A stretch of DNA of 64,000 nt, from positions 62,001 through 126,000 of the forward strand of contig NZ_SWKK01000008.1 of assembly GCF_005144745.1 (NCBI RefSeq), given 5' to 3'. Position numbers and translations under genes: made by a program. Below the pieces are notes generated by a model. The model searched no databases. It saw only the letters and a program-made list of their open reading frames with translations, and was not told the DNA's origin. Shown here piece after piece: positions 55,267 to 64,000 of the stretch (the first letter of the stretch is position 1; every line of letters begins with the position of its first letter). Source of the stretch: Flavobacterium sp. ASW18X (lineage in GTDB: Bacteria > Bacteroidota > Bacteroidia > Flavobacteriales > Flavobacteriaceae).

Positions 55267-56634
55267 TTAGTAAGCATTTTCTTCTCCTCTAAACACATTT
55301 ATTGCAGTTTGGATAATTATTTTAATATCTAAAAGAAATGACCAGTTCTCTATGTAGAACACATCATATCTTGTTCTATTCACAATATCGTCCCTAGTCT
55401 CAATACCTCCTCTAAAACCTTTACTTTGCGCTAAACCTGTTATACCGGGTTTTACATAATGCCTAACCATATACTTTTTAATTTCTTCACCATACTCTTC
55501 ATTTTGTCTCCAAAGATGAGGTCTTGGACCTACAACGGACATATTTCCGTACAAAACATTAATAAATTGCGGTAATTCATCTAAACTGGTCCTTCTTAAG
55601 AACTTACCTAGCTTGGTAACCCTAGTATCGTTACGAGATGCGGAAACTTCTGTTGTAGAATTAATTTTCATGGTCCTAAACTTATAACAATTAAAACCTG
55701 TTCCTTTATAACCAGGTCTGTTCTGAACGAAATATACAGGACCTGGATTGTCTAAATAAATTAATAGTGCCAATAATGGTGTTAACCATGATAGTAAAAA
55801 AACATATACACAAATAGCAAAAACAACATCAAAACTTCTTTTAAAAAAAGCATTTAATGGATTCTCTAAAGGAATATCCCTTAGTGAAAGGATTGGTAAA
55901 AAATCATAATATTCGAACTTGAGTCTCTTTTGAAAAATATTTTTATTATCCGGTATAAACTTTAATGTTTTTATATGGGTGTCGCAAAAAATAATTATAT
56001 CATGAATCTGTTTATTAGAAAGCTCATTAATAGAACAATACACCTCATCTATACTATTTCCCAGAATAAAATCAAACAATTCTTGAAGGTTCAACCTATT
56101 TTCTTTAACTGAAAATTGTTTTACGAACTCAAAACCGTATTCGTCCTTTTCATTAAAAATCCTTATAAGTTGTTTAGGCTTTTTACCATCTCCCAAAACT
56201 ACCACTCTCATGATATTCCTTCTAAATATCTTTCGATATTTAATTAGTACGAACCTAAATGCAAATTTTATCAGTGTAATTAATGCAAAAACACAAATTA
56301 GGTAAATACCCAAATGATAGCGATCTATGAACTTCTCCATAAAGAAGCCTATATACGCATAGAGAAATAAGAAAAACGATATAAACTGCCTTACCAATAA
56401 ATAAACAATCTGTGTTAATCTGGTATATCTATAAATATCGTAATACCTATTATAGACTGAAATGATAACCCAAGTAATAGATATATAAAAATAGAAAAGG
56501 GAAGGATACTTAAAATCCATTTGATATGGTAAAAAATAAACCATAAGATTAAGGATACATAAATCTATAAGATATTTAATCCTTTTTATGAACTTGCCAT
56601 AACCCACATGTGGTTTTTTATCCTCCAAACTCAT
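55267..56634 (-). CDS. Polyprenyl-phosphate sugar-1-phosphate transferase (initiating glycosyltransferase)
   Basis: This 455-aa protein starts at MSLEDKKPH, chosen because this ATG overlaps the upstream stop as ATGA. Four N-terminal membrane helices (about 20-135), a Rossmann-like central part (VVVLGDGKKPKQL) and the C-terminal bacterial sugar transferase domain (about 265-455, KRSFDVVFAI, FRTM, RTSLDELPQFINVL, VGPRP) are visible. It loads the first sugar phosphate onto undecaprenyl phosphate. Confidence 0.93.
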   Translation of the reverse strand: MSLEDKKPHVGYGKFIKRIKYLIDLCILNLMVYFLPYQMDFKYPSLFYFYISITWVIISVYNRYYDIYRYTRLTQIVYLLVRQFISFFLFLYAYIGFFMEKFIDRYHLGIYLICVFALITLIKFAFRFVLIKYRKIFRRNIMRVVVLGDGKKPKQLIRIFNEKDEYGFEFVKQFSVKENRLNLQELFDFILGNSIDEVYCSINELSNKQIHDIIIFCDTHIKTLKFIPDNKNIFQKRLKFEYYDFLPILSLRDIPLENPLNAFFKRSFDVVFAICVYVFLLSWLTPLLALLIYLDNPGPVYFVQNRPGYKGTGFNCYKFRTMKINSTTEVSASRNDTRVTKLGKFLRRTSLDELPQFINVLYGNMSVVGPRPHLWRQNEEYGEEIKKYMVRHYVKPGITGLAQSKGFRGGIETRDDIVNRTRYDVFYIENWSFLLDIKIIIQTAINVFRGEENAY

Positions 56635-57377
56635 TTTTTTCTTGACTTTAGCAAAGATGCCAATAACATTGAACAAAATTTGGTATTGGTAACAAAATAT
56701 CTTTTGAACAATCTTTTAGGGTTCTGGCACAATCTATAGAACCATTCCATCCCGATATTTTGAACAAATTTAGGCGGTCTTTTTTCCGTTCCTATCAAGG
56801 TATTTATAGCATTACCAATACCCAAACAAACGGAATTACATTGTTCTGCATATTTTGACATCCAGATTTCTTGTTTTGGACAGCCTAGAGAAACCAACAA
56901 AATATTTGTTTGGCAATCATTAATTGTCTGTAAATGCCCTTTTGTTTCTTCTTCTGTCAATATTCTAAATGGTGGGGAAATTAAAGTGCCGATTTTAAGA
57001 CCTGGTATATGCTCGGAAACATAATCCTTAAAACTTTTTAAGTTATTTTCCGTATTGCCATATACAGAAACTACCAATCCTTTAAGAGCAGCTAATTTTA
57101 ATAATTCTGGAGTTAAATCCATACCTGCCAATCTTTCTTGTTTGGCATTATTAAGCATATTAAAGGCCCATTTAACAGGCACACCATCTGTAACAGCCCA
57201 TTTTGCGTTTAAAATTGCATTTTTTAAAGCCAAATTGCTTTGAGACTCTACTGTCATATGAACATTGACTGCACATAAATAGGAGGACTTTCTGGCTTTT
57301 GCATTCTCAATTAAACCTTTTAATAAACCTTCTTTAGAAATTTGGTTTATCTCTATACCGAAAAGCTGTTTTTTCAC
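56631..57377 (-). CDS. WecG/TagA/CpsF family glycosyltransferase
   Basis: This 248-aa GT26 enzyme acts just after the initiating transferase in lipid-linked glycan assembly. The AVTDGVPVKWA and the VSLGCPKQEIWM motifs are family signatures. The GTG at 57377 is chosen as start: it follows the upstream stop by 16 bp and gives the standard family length, whereas the longer open frame runs back through the ligase gene. It is followed by the initiating transferase with an ATGA overlap. Confidence 0.88.
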   Translation of the reverse strand: MKKQLFGIEINQISKEGLLKGLIENAKARKSSYLCAVNVHMTVESQSNLALKNAILNAKWAVTDGVPVKWAFNMLNNAKQERLAGMDLTPELLKLAALKGLVVSVYGNTENNLKSFKDYVSEHIPGLKIGTLISPPFRILTEEETKGHLQTINDCQTNILLVSLGCPKQEIWMSKYAEQCNSVCLGIGNAINTLIGTEKRPPKFVQNIGMEWFYRLCQNPKRLFKRYFVTNTKFCSMLLASLLKSRKK

Positions 57378-57393
57378 TAACAAAATTATCTCT

Positions 57394-58635
57394 CTAATTA
57401 TTTGTTCTTCTTGGGTTATAACAAAGAAATAATCCAAAGAAAAATGTAAACAACATTATTCCTTTTTCTCTTACCAAAACCGACTCCGTTAACCCATTGA
57501 CCATAAAAAATGTCAAAATTAACAAAAGATGTATGTTTTTGTCCCTAATTGACTTATATAAAATGAGAATAATAATGGCCATTAGCAAAATGAAACCAAC
57601 AACCCCTAGTTTTAAAAAGACCCCAAGATATAAATTATGCGAATTAAATATTGAGCCGTGCTCCTTATTAAAGAACAATAATGATTGATATTCATTTTCC
57701 TTATAACAATTATCTAAATATAGTTGTGCTTTGGTTACGCCAGTACCAAACCAAAAATTTTCTTTTATCCCTTCTAAAGAACAATTCCAGGTCATATAAC
57801 GTACTGCCAAGCCCTCGTAAGACCAATCTTGTTGAAAATTGAATTCTGTATTGAAATTTAGCACAAAATCTATCCTAGACTTAAAAGAATCATTGTAGAG
57901 ATAATTAATGGTAAATATTAGGGCGAACAATACTGTTAGACCTAGCAAAAATCTTTTAGATCTTACCAATCCAAAAACACCTAAGGCTACAAAAGTGGCC
58001 AATATAGCCGTCCTAGAACCCAATAGAAACAAAAAGAACAATAAAAAAGCCAACTCTAAAACATATAAAGATTTCTTATCCTTGCCTCTAACAAATATCA
58101 AAGAAGTAACCATTAATACACCTAAGCCAACAAACAACGAAAAATAAATAGGCTCATGATTAACCAGAACAGAAGAAAGATTGGTATAAGAAATATCCTT
58201 TAAACCTAATACCGCATTCTCTTTAAAGATAACCCGTACAATTGCTGTAATCAAGGACGTTAAACAAAGTATGGAAACAGAGTGGATATATAGATTTATT
58301 ATTGATTTAAGTTGTTTATCTGTAGTCTTACCTATCATGATTTGGATCATTACAGGTAAAATCAGAACAGTAGACATCCTAAGTACATATTGAAAACCTT
58401 TAGGGTCTTCTAAAACGATGCCATTTGTAAAAATAACCCCAATAAAAATTAAGCATAGATAAAATAACCATCCACCATTTTTAAGACGGGAAACCACTTT
58501 TCTATCAATAATAATATTTTGAACGATAAACAGGACCCCACCAAAAATCAACACGTTCATAAAGGCGTTACTCCATGGCAACACAACTGCCATACTCAAT
58601 AAATATCCAAAAGCTAAATACCGATTCTCTTTCAA
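57394..58635 (-). CDS. O-antigen ligase/polymerase family protein
   Basis: This 413-aa membrane protein has about 12 helices and a large extracytoplasmic loop (about residues 255-325) ending in NSHNLYLGVFLKLG, the Wzy_C/WaaL motif with its His. It either ligates glycan to lipid A-core or polymerises repeat units. It overlaps the next upstream gene by 4 bp. Confidence 0.87.
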   Translation of the reverse strand: MKENRYLAFGYLLSMAVVLPWSNAFMNVLIFGGVLFIVQNIIIDRKVVSRLKNGGWLFYLCLIFIGVIFTNGIVLEDPKGFQYVLRMSTVLILPVMIQIMIGKTTDKQLKSIINLYIHSVSILCLTSLITAIVRVIFKENAVLGLKDISYTNLSSVLVNHEPIYFSLFVGLGVLMVTSLIFVRGKDKKSLYVLELAFLLFFLFLLGSRTAILATFVALGVFGLVRSKRFLLGLTVLFALIFTINYLYNDSFKSRIDFVLNFNTEFNFQQDWSYEGLAVRYMTWNCSLEGIKENFWFGTGVTKAQLYLDNCYKENEYQSLLFFNKEHGSIFNSHNLYLGVFLKLGVVGFILLMAIIILILYKSIRDKNIHLLLILTFFMVNGLTESVLVREKGIMLFTFFFGLFLCYNPRRTNN

Positions 58636-60014
58636 CCTATTACTGTTTTATTTGATTGATTATATCCTTGCTTAGTTTGTTTTAGAAATAATAAAACTAA
58701 AATCAATGTGGGAAATATAGCTTGAGCTATCTCTAAATAGTTTTCAAAAAACGAAATACCAACAACAAAAAAAGAAGTTACCATTAAATAAAAGTAACGT
58801 CGTTTTTCCATTTTGGAACTAACTCTAAAATACCTATATCTTAATTTAAGGATAAAAGCTCCAAAAAGTAACCCCAACAACGAAAATAAAACTGGTCCAA
58901 GTTCCATAAGAAGACTTAAAATAGAATAAACCGGCTTGTTCATAACTGACATCCCATAAGAATCGTCTGTAGTTGCTTTTACCCATAAAGGAATTAGGTT
59001 GTTCTTTAATTTTTGATTTTGATTTACAACCCCAATAGGATTTCTAAACTTTTTTGTTTGTTTATTATAAAAATACTTTCCGGACATTATTAAAGAGCTT
59101 CTGCTACCATATTGGCCCAGACCCATTCCAAAAAAAACAGATTTTGCATCTGTAAATAAAGATGGCACCCCAACAAAGGTTGACTTTACCTTTAAATTCC
59201 TTGATTCTAGAATTTGTTTTTTATAAGATGAAAAGCTTGCCAAATTTCTAGGTGCCAAAACAGACAAAACACCTAAAAATAGTAATATCGCCAATAATAC
59301 CTTACCTACTTTTATAAAATTAATCAGAGCCATTGTACAAACAATAGCAGCTATAATTGCCAAAGAAATATGTATACAAGAAGCCAGAATAATAGAAAAA
59401 ACGCCAAAAATCATTACATGATATTTTTTGTTTTCTACCATCAAAATATAATAAGTAACCAAGGATACTTGGTTAATGGTAAAGAAAATATTGGCAAACC
59501 CATTTTCTTTATTGATAAACGAAAATATATTAATGGTACCCTGTACGTAATCCCCTGAGGATAAATCGAAGCCCTGATTTAAAAAAGCCACTTGTAAAAT
59601 CCCAACTATTGCTTCTATTACAATGACTTTGCCAACAAAAAGGTCTAATCTATTTTTATTTAATTTAGAAATGCCATTGGGCGATTTGACCAAAAACAAA
59701 AACCAGAAGGAACTATAAAAAAGCAACGCTACTAGATAATTAATCAAAAAAAAATCTGATCTAAATAGTATCCAACAAACAGCCACATACACTGTAATGA
59801 CCATCCCTAATAAAAGTATACGGTCAAAAATATAAATAAGGGGATTTTTAAAAAAAACATAGACCAAAGCTACTATAGGCATTATAATCATCAACTCCTT
59901 TGGTAAAGGGGAAAACACCAATATTTGAGAAATCACCAAGATATTAAGAAGCGTTTTTTGTAAACGTTCATCTTGTTCAAGTAAAAGTGCCTTATCCTTT
60001 TCTTTTATAGACAT
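58632..60014 (-). CDS. Membrane protein, probable repeat-unit polymerase (Wzy-like)
   Basis: This 460-aa protein has 11-12 helices and a long periplasmic loop (about 265-365) rich in Lys, Asn and Ser. It has no sharp motif but fits a Wzy-type polymerase by topology and position among glycosyltransferase and flippase genes. The identification is by context. The neighbouring 57394-58635 gene is the other candidate for this job. Confidence 0.7.
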   Translation of the reverse strand: MSIKEKDKALLLEQDERLQKTLLNILVISQILVFSPLPKELMIIMPIVALVYVFFKNPLIYIFDRILLLGMVITVYVAVCWILFRSDFFLINYLVALLFYSSFWFLFLVKSPNGISKLNKNRLDLFVGKVIVIEAIVGILQVAFLNQGFDLSSGDYVQGTINIFSFINKENGFANIFFTINQVSLVTYYILMVENKKYHVMIFGVFSIILASCIHISLAIIAAIVCTMALINFIKVGKVLLAILLFLGVLSVLAPRNLASFSSYKKQILESRNLKVKSTFVGVPSLFTDAKSVFFGMGLGQYGSRSSLIMSGKYFYNKQTKKFRNPIGVVNQNQKLKNNLIPLWVKATTDDSYGMSVMNKPVYSILSLLMELGPVLFSLLGLLFGAFILKLRYRYFRVSSKMEKRRYFYLMVTSFFVVGISFFENYLEIAQAIFPTLILVLLFLKQTKQGYNQSNKTVIG

Positions 60015-61105
60015 ACCTTATTAACCTCGTTCTCAAAGTTGGTATAATATTTATCCTCGGTAAAGTAATTTAAATACCGTTCTCTTCCTTTAGTACCCAT
60101 TGTTAGCCTCAATTTATCGTCCATCAATAGTTTTAAAAGTGCATTTGCCAATAAATCATGGTTTTTAATAGGTACCAATAATCCGGTTTCATTATTCAAT
60201 ACTATATCTGGCACACCTCTCCAAAAAGTAGCTACAACAGGTAACTTAAACTGCATTGCTTCTATTAAGACATTTCCAAAGGTCTCGCATTCATAAAAAG
60301 TAGGAAAACATAATACATCCGCATTTGCATAATAAGTCCATTTTTCTTGAGCGGTTTTTACGCCTAAAAATTCTATATATTCGGTTAAATCATTTTCCTT
60401 TATATAGTTAACGCAAGTATTTTTAAATTCAGCTGTATCGAACTTTCCCATAAACTTAATTTTAAAGTTTATGTTTTTTTCCTTTAAGATTTTAGCAGCT
60501 TGTAGAAGCACCAAGATCCCCTTGGTCAATTTTAAGGCTCCAACAAATAATATACAATTACCTTCTTTAATAGAAGAAATATTGGTGATAGAAAAATCCT
60601 TTATACCATTTGGAATAACTACATCTTTTTTACAGTTAAAATATTTTCCGTCTTCTGGGTTTTTAGAAGATAAGCGTATCGAAAGATCTGGATTGGCATA
60701 AACATGGTCAACCAATTTTTTTTTCCAACCTTTATATGTTTTTATTTGCTCACTTACACCCCCTGCCCTAAAATGATAAATTGTCCTAGAAAACAGCCAT
60801 CTTACCATCAATAAAATAATAACATCTCTATAGATAGCCACATTACTTGGTCCTGCTGGCGGATAGTATAAGTTTTTTATTCCATATCTAAATCTTTTGT
60901 AGGCAATATCCAAAACCAAGGAAAACAACTTAAAGATTTTCAAAATCTTAAATTTACCAACAGTGTCTATATCTTTAGAAAAATTCATTCTAGAGTGGTA
61001 AATATCTAAACTTTGGTACTCTTTTAATATGGTATTCTGTATCATGATAGCTTGTCCATGATATGGTGGAGGTGTTTGTCCAACAACTAGTAACTTCTTT
61101 TTCAT
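60005..61105 (-). CDS. Glycosyltransferase family 4
   Basis: This 366-aa GT-B retaining glycosyltransferase has the N-terminal VVGQTPPPYHGQAIM loop and the C-terminal VGALKLTKGI block. Its EX7E motif is in ECETFGNVLIEAM, with GVPDIV next to it. It transfers an activated sugar in assembly of the exopolysaccharide unit; donor and acceptor are unknown. It overlaps the following gene by 10 bp. Confidence 0.92.
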   Translation of the reverse strand: MKKKLLVVGQTPPPYHGQAIMIQNTILKEYQSLDIYHSRMNFSKDIDTVGKFKILKIFKLFSLVLDIAYKRFRYGIKNLYYPPAGPSNVAIYRDVIILLMVRWLFSRTIYHFRAGGVSEQIKTYKGWKKKLVDHVYANPDLSIRLSSKNPEDGKYFNCKKDVVIPNGIKDFSITNISSIKEGNCILFVGALKLTKGILVLLQAAKILKEKNINFKIKFMGKFDTAEFKNTCVNYIKENDLTEYIEFLGVKTAQEKWTYYANADVLCFPTFYECETFGNVLIEAMQFKLPVVATFWRGVPDIVLNNETGLLVPIKNHDLLANALLKLLMDDKLRLTMGTKGRERYLNYFTEDKYYTNFENEVNKVCL

Positions 61106-61118
61106 CTGAGAAAACTTA

Positions 61119-62564
61119 CTAATGTTTTAAATTACTTATTTTCTTTAAAACAAATTGCCAATAGTCTTTTTTTAAATTATACATAGCAACACACATTGCC
61201 AACAATAACAAAACCGTCTTTATGATCACCATAGATACGATGTTTAAATCTATGGTTAACAGATGTAAACCCAACATAAAAAACAGCACTAATATTGCAG
61301 ACAAAGCACCTAACTTAAAATACCTTAAAAAAAAGAAAAAGGGCTTTTTAAAACCTATTCCGAACAGAATATAAAAACCTTGAAAAAAATTAATTACGAA
61401 CGCTACAAGTATTCCGTATGCAATCGTCAATAAATTATCTTGTAAAAGCCCAAATACCACTGCCACTACGGTTAAAAATGCCGATATAAAACCGGAAATG
61501 AACAATAGTTTGGTTTTACCCAAAGCTTGAAATATGGCACCTGTACTGGCCAAAGTCATTTGAGACCATATGGTTAACGCTAAAATTTTAAAAACAGGTA
61601 TTGAGCCTATCCACTGATCACCGTACATAATCAAAATAACCTCTTCTGCAGAAAAATATAGGAACACGGATAAGGGTAATCCTATAAAGCCAAGAAGCTC
61701 TAAAATATTTTTATAATTATCATGTATTATTTCTGGTTGTTTTTCATAGGCCGCTAAAACCGGATGCAAAACAGGGGTAATTACATAAGTTAATGTTTGG
61801 GCAGGATATAACATAAGTCTATATGCCCGATCATAGAACCCTAAGTTCGTATCGCCCATGTATTTTCCTATCAGTAAACTGGTTAAGTTCCTAGAAAAAT
61901 AATTAATGATATTAAACATAAACTGAAATGCGGAATAACTAAAAATCAATTTTATACCATTAAGGCCAAAATTAGTAGTAGGTTTAAATTTACTATTGAC
62001 AAAATTTATTATAAAGATCAGTATTGCCTTAAAAAACTCTCTGTAAACCAATGCATAATACCCATGTCCTTGGTAAGCCAAGTAAACTGCGATCAACCCA
62101 GTTATTATGTTTACTACCAATAAAGCTCCCTCTAATTTTAAAAACAACTTTTGTTTTCTGATTAAACCTTGCGGGACCACATTTAAAATATAAAAGAATA
62201 CCACAATTGATAAAATCCTACCAATGTTGATATAATCTTTATTAGCATAAAAATCTGCAATTGGATAAGAAACCAAAGCAAATGAAAAAGCGATTATAAA
62301 TGCAATTATTACGGTATAATTAAAGATGGATTGAACATGCCTATTATCCAAATCATTATTTTGAACTATTGCCGTGCCAATACCAATTTCACCCAATAAA
62401 TTAAAAAACATGGTAAAAACTAGGATAACCGCAACTACTCCAAATTCTGCTGGGGTGAGTAGCCTGGATAAAATCATGGTCAACAAAAGTTCAAATAAAA
62501 TATTTGAATATTTTGAGATAAAAGTGATAAGTAACCCCTTTCTTAGTTCCTTTTGTACGGACAT
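61119..62564 (-). CDS. Lipopolysaccharide/exopolysaccharide flippase (Wzx-like)
   Basis: This 481-aa protein with about 12-14 helices belongs to the MOP superfamily. Its N-terminal KGLLITFISKYSNILFELLLTMILSRLLTP opening (split over residues 9-38) is typical of the LPS biosynthesis flippases related to WzxC. It would move the lipid-linked repeat unit across the inner membrane. It is separate from and not closely similar to the flippase at 21416-22879. Confidence 0.9.
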   Translation of the reverse strand: MSVQKELRKGLLITFISKYSNILFELLLTMILSRLLTPAEFGVVAVILVFTMFFNLLGEIGIGTAIVQNNDLDNRHVQSIFNYTVIIAFIIAFSFALVSYPIADFYANKDYINIGRILSIVVFFYILNVVPQGLIRKQKLFLKLEGALLVVNIITGLIAVYLAYQGHGYYALVYREFFKAILIFIINFVNSKFKPTTNFGLNGIKLIFSYSAFQFMFNIINYFSRNLTSLLIGKYMGDTNLGFYDRAYRLMLYPAQTLTYVITPVLHPVLAAYEKQPEIIHDNYKNILELLGFIGLPLSVFLYFSAEEVILIMYGDQWIGSIPVFKILALTIWSQMTLASTGAIFQALGKTKLLFISGFISAFLTVVAVVFGLLQDNLLTIAYGILVAFVINFFQGFYILFGIGFKKPFFFFLRYFKLGALSAILVLFFMLGLHLLTIDLNIVSMVIIKTVLLLLAMCVAMYNLKKDYWQFVLKKISNLKH

Positions 62565-62565
62565 A

Positions 62566-63693
62566 CTAAATTTCTAGATGAGCTAACAATTTATCACCAA
62601 AGGCCTCTATGGAAAAATGTTCCTTAAAAACTCCATAACTATTATCTACAATTAATTTGGCCTGATCAAACGATAATTCCTTTATATCCATAACAGAAGT
62701 AGCTATGGCCTCTCCTGTATTACTTTTGGTCATGAATAAATCCTCAATAGTATTAAAATACTCCATTATCCCTAAAGACCTACCTGTAAGTACGGGAATT
62801 TTCATAGAAACAGCATCTATTACTTTATTGGTGATAACAGTATGTGCTTTTTCAGATGCTCCAAAAGCCCCTAAAGCCAAATCGCAATTAGTAACTAAAT
62901 ACTCCTCTAGTCTACCACTAGAAAAGGTATAATCGCTATGTAAAAAAACACAATCTTCTAAATCAAGTTCCTTTACCATTTGATTGTAAGGAACCGCATT
63001 TTTCTTAGAATCCCCAAATAAATTTAACTTAAAGGCAACGTCTTGCTGTTTTAATATAGATGCAGCTTCTATAATATTCTCTAAACCATGCAATGGTATA
63101 AACGTACCCCACCAACAGATATTTAAATACTCTTTATCCGTTTTTTTATAATAATCCAATTTTGCCTTTCTTTTAGCGTTGATACAAAGTGGAATAACAA
63201 AAGCATTAATTTGTTTATTTCCATTAGGATATACTGTGTTAATGTAATATTCTTTTTCTGCATTATTTAAAAAAAACACCTTGTCAGCACTTAACAGTAA
63301 TCGATCGTAAAACCTATAGACTTTTGCCATTAAAGATGATTTAGACACCATTTTCCTATCAAAAACCCTTGTATCGTAATAAGAGATATAGAAATCTGAT
63401 ATAATTGTTTTCCTGAACAACTTTGCCAATAAAATTTGAATGAACTTGTTATTGTTCATAGCAAGAACGAATACAAAATCCGCTCTTAATAAAAAATACA
63501 CTCGTAAACAAGAAGACACAAAAACATCTAAAACCTTAAATAATTTTGTTAGAACGGATGGTCTAGAAGTGCCTACGGAAAAATTACTGAAATTAACATT
63601 GTAATTACCAGAGTTTAATAAAGTACCGATAACGGTTTGCGATCTATAGGCACCTAAAATATTACCAAGAACATATACATTTTTCTTTTTCAT
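62566..63693 (-). CDS. Glycosyltransferase (GT-B, family 4-like)
   Basis: This 375-aa protein has an N-terminal Rossmann-like part (VYVLGNILGAYRSQTVI), a membrane-associated hydrophobic stretch (about 50-90) and a C-terminal NICWWGTFIPLHGLENIIEAA donor-site region. The EX7E motif is less clear than in the neighbour (SMKIPVLTGRSLGIMEYF near residue 310). It is assigned as a glycosyltransferase of the EPS locus with unknown sugar specificity. Confidence 0.8.
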   Translation of the reverse strand: MKKKNVYVLGNILGAYRSQTVIGTLLNSGNYNVNFSNFSVGTSRPSVLTKLFKVLDVFVSSCLRVYFLLRADFVFVLAMNNNKFIQILLAKLFRKTIISDFYISYYDTRVFDRKMVSKSSLMAKVYRFYDRLLLSADKVFFLNNAEKEYYINTVYPNGNKQINAFVIPLCINAKRKAKLDYYKKTDKEYLNICWWGTFIPLHGLENIIEAASILKQQDVAFKLNLFGDSKKNAVPYNQMVKELDLEDCVFLHSDYTFSSGRLEEYLVTNCDLALGAFGASEKAHTVITNKVIDAVSMKIPVLTGRSLGIMEYFNTIEDLFMTKSNTGEAIATSVMDIKELSFDQAKLIVDNSYGVFKEHFSIEAFGDKLLAHLEI

Positions 63694-63728
63694 ATAGGTT
63701 TTTAAGAGCTAAAACATTTTACTTTGGA

Positions 63729-64000
63729 TTACTTGACCCCCTTGAAAAACACACGTTGTAAACCCTGTTCTAAGGAAATTTGTTGTTCCCAATTGGGTAA
63801 CACCTTATGGTTAGACCAAACCTCCATAACCTCTCTTTTCCTATAGGCCCTTGCTCCCCAATTTATTTTGATTTCCTTACCTGTAAGCTTAGAAAACAAT
63901 CCTATTAATTCTCTTAAACTAATGGTTTCTTTTGCCGCCAAAGAATAAGTAGAAAAAATAGGTTCTTTTTGCCCCGAAAGAATTAAATAGGCCATATAAA
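63729..64000 (-). CDS. NAD-dependent epimerase/dehydratase, C-terminal end (partial at right edge)
   Basis: The frame is open to the window end, so the N-terminal NAD-binding part is outside. The visible 90 residues include TYSLAAKETISLRELIGLFSK and a KINWGARAYRKREVMEVW substrate-domain segment, as in sugar-nucleotide epimerases or 4-reductases. It is the first seen gene of the EPS locus here and is followed after 35 bp by a glycosyltransferase gene. The exact reaction cannot be assigned. Confidence 0.75.
   Translation of the reverse strand, partial: YMAYLILSGQKEPIFSTYSLAAKETISLRELIGLFSKLTGKEIKINWGARAYRKREVMEVWSNHKVLPNWEQQISLEQGLQRVFFKGVK

Noticed and set aside
57377-57437. Longer N-terminus for the WecG-type gene from a TTG at 57437
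   Set aside because: It would overlap the coding end of the ligase gene by 44 bp and exceed the family length; the GTG at 57377 fits better.

Overview
The window looks like a chromosomal segment of a gliding member of the Flavobacteriaceae (Bacteroidota). The evidence is the gliding/type IX secretion lipoproteins GldH and SprE, a SusC/SusD pair, flavobacterial small membrane families (DUF6341, DUF6427, DUF6168, DUF5687, DUF4292), a RicT-like protein next to gldH, an F-type ATPase operon without beta and epsilon genes, Bacteroidota-type -7 boxes (TAnnTTTG), and low-to-moderate G+C. A marine habitat is suggested only by the arsenosugar-type genes and the sodium symporter. No tRNA, rRNA, insertion sequence, prophage or CRISPR array was seen.

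Layout. 1-634: end of a hybrid histidine kinase. 631-5991 (minus): RicT-like protein, GldH, PBP1A and the two subunits of a 3-oxoacid CoA-transferase. 6088-8381: trhO and recA, divergent. 8456-10952 (plus): small lipoprotein, ECF sigma factor and a membrane-anchored putative anti-sigma/beta-barrel protein. 11020-16111: plsC, trpS, dprA, a HU-like/SPOR protein and a thioesterase. 16108-22879 (minus): a flavobacterial envelope operon (flippase, dut, nucleotidyltransferase, TPR protein, DUF4292 lipoprotein, EnvC-like, aldo/keto reductase). 22957-25539: two lipoprotein genes. The larger one has four repeats and sits between two 64-bp direct repeats that each carry a gene 3' end plus terminator. 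25729-34406 (minus): sprE, bactofilin, atpZ, DUF6168, atpB-E-F-H-A-G. 34480-38432 (minus): PadR regulator, two related membrane proteins, ABC permease and ATPase. 38524-40790: ferredoxin reductase-like flavoprotein, a small gene broken by an in-frame stop, and a patatin. 41004-50062 (plus): DUF2064 transferase, SusC, SusD, SSS symporter, a metallophosphoesterase-like/AhpD-like ORF and the radical SAM protein ArsS. 50075-54205: GT9, DUF4254, DUF6427, DUF6341, purD. 54254-64000 (minus): an exopolysaccharide/O-antigen locus that runs off the right edge.

The most interesting region is 41004-50062. Six tightly packed co-directional genes put a TonB-dependent SusCD uptake pair and a Na+-coupled symporter in front of ArsS-type radical SAM chemistry, a variant metallophosphatase-fold protein and its usual AhpD-like partner. 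I read it as a candidate uptake-plus-modification system for a small organic molecule, possibly organoarsenic. That reading is an inference. Other points worth checking are the excisable-looking lipoprotein gene at 23493-25740, the in-frame stop at 39844-39846, the in-frame join between two normally separate proteins at 48630, and the coupling of sprE to the ATP synthase genes.
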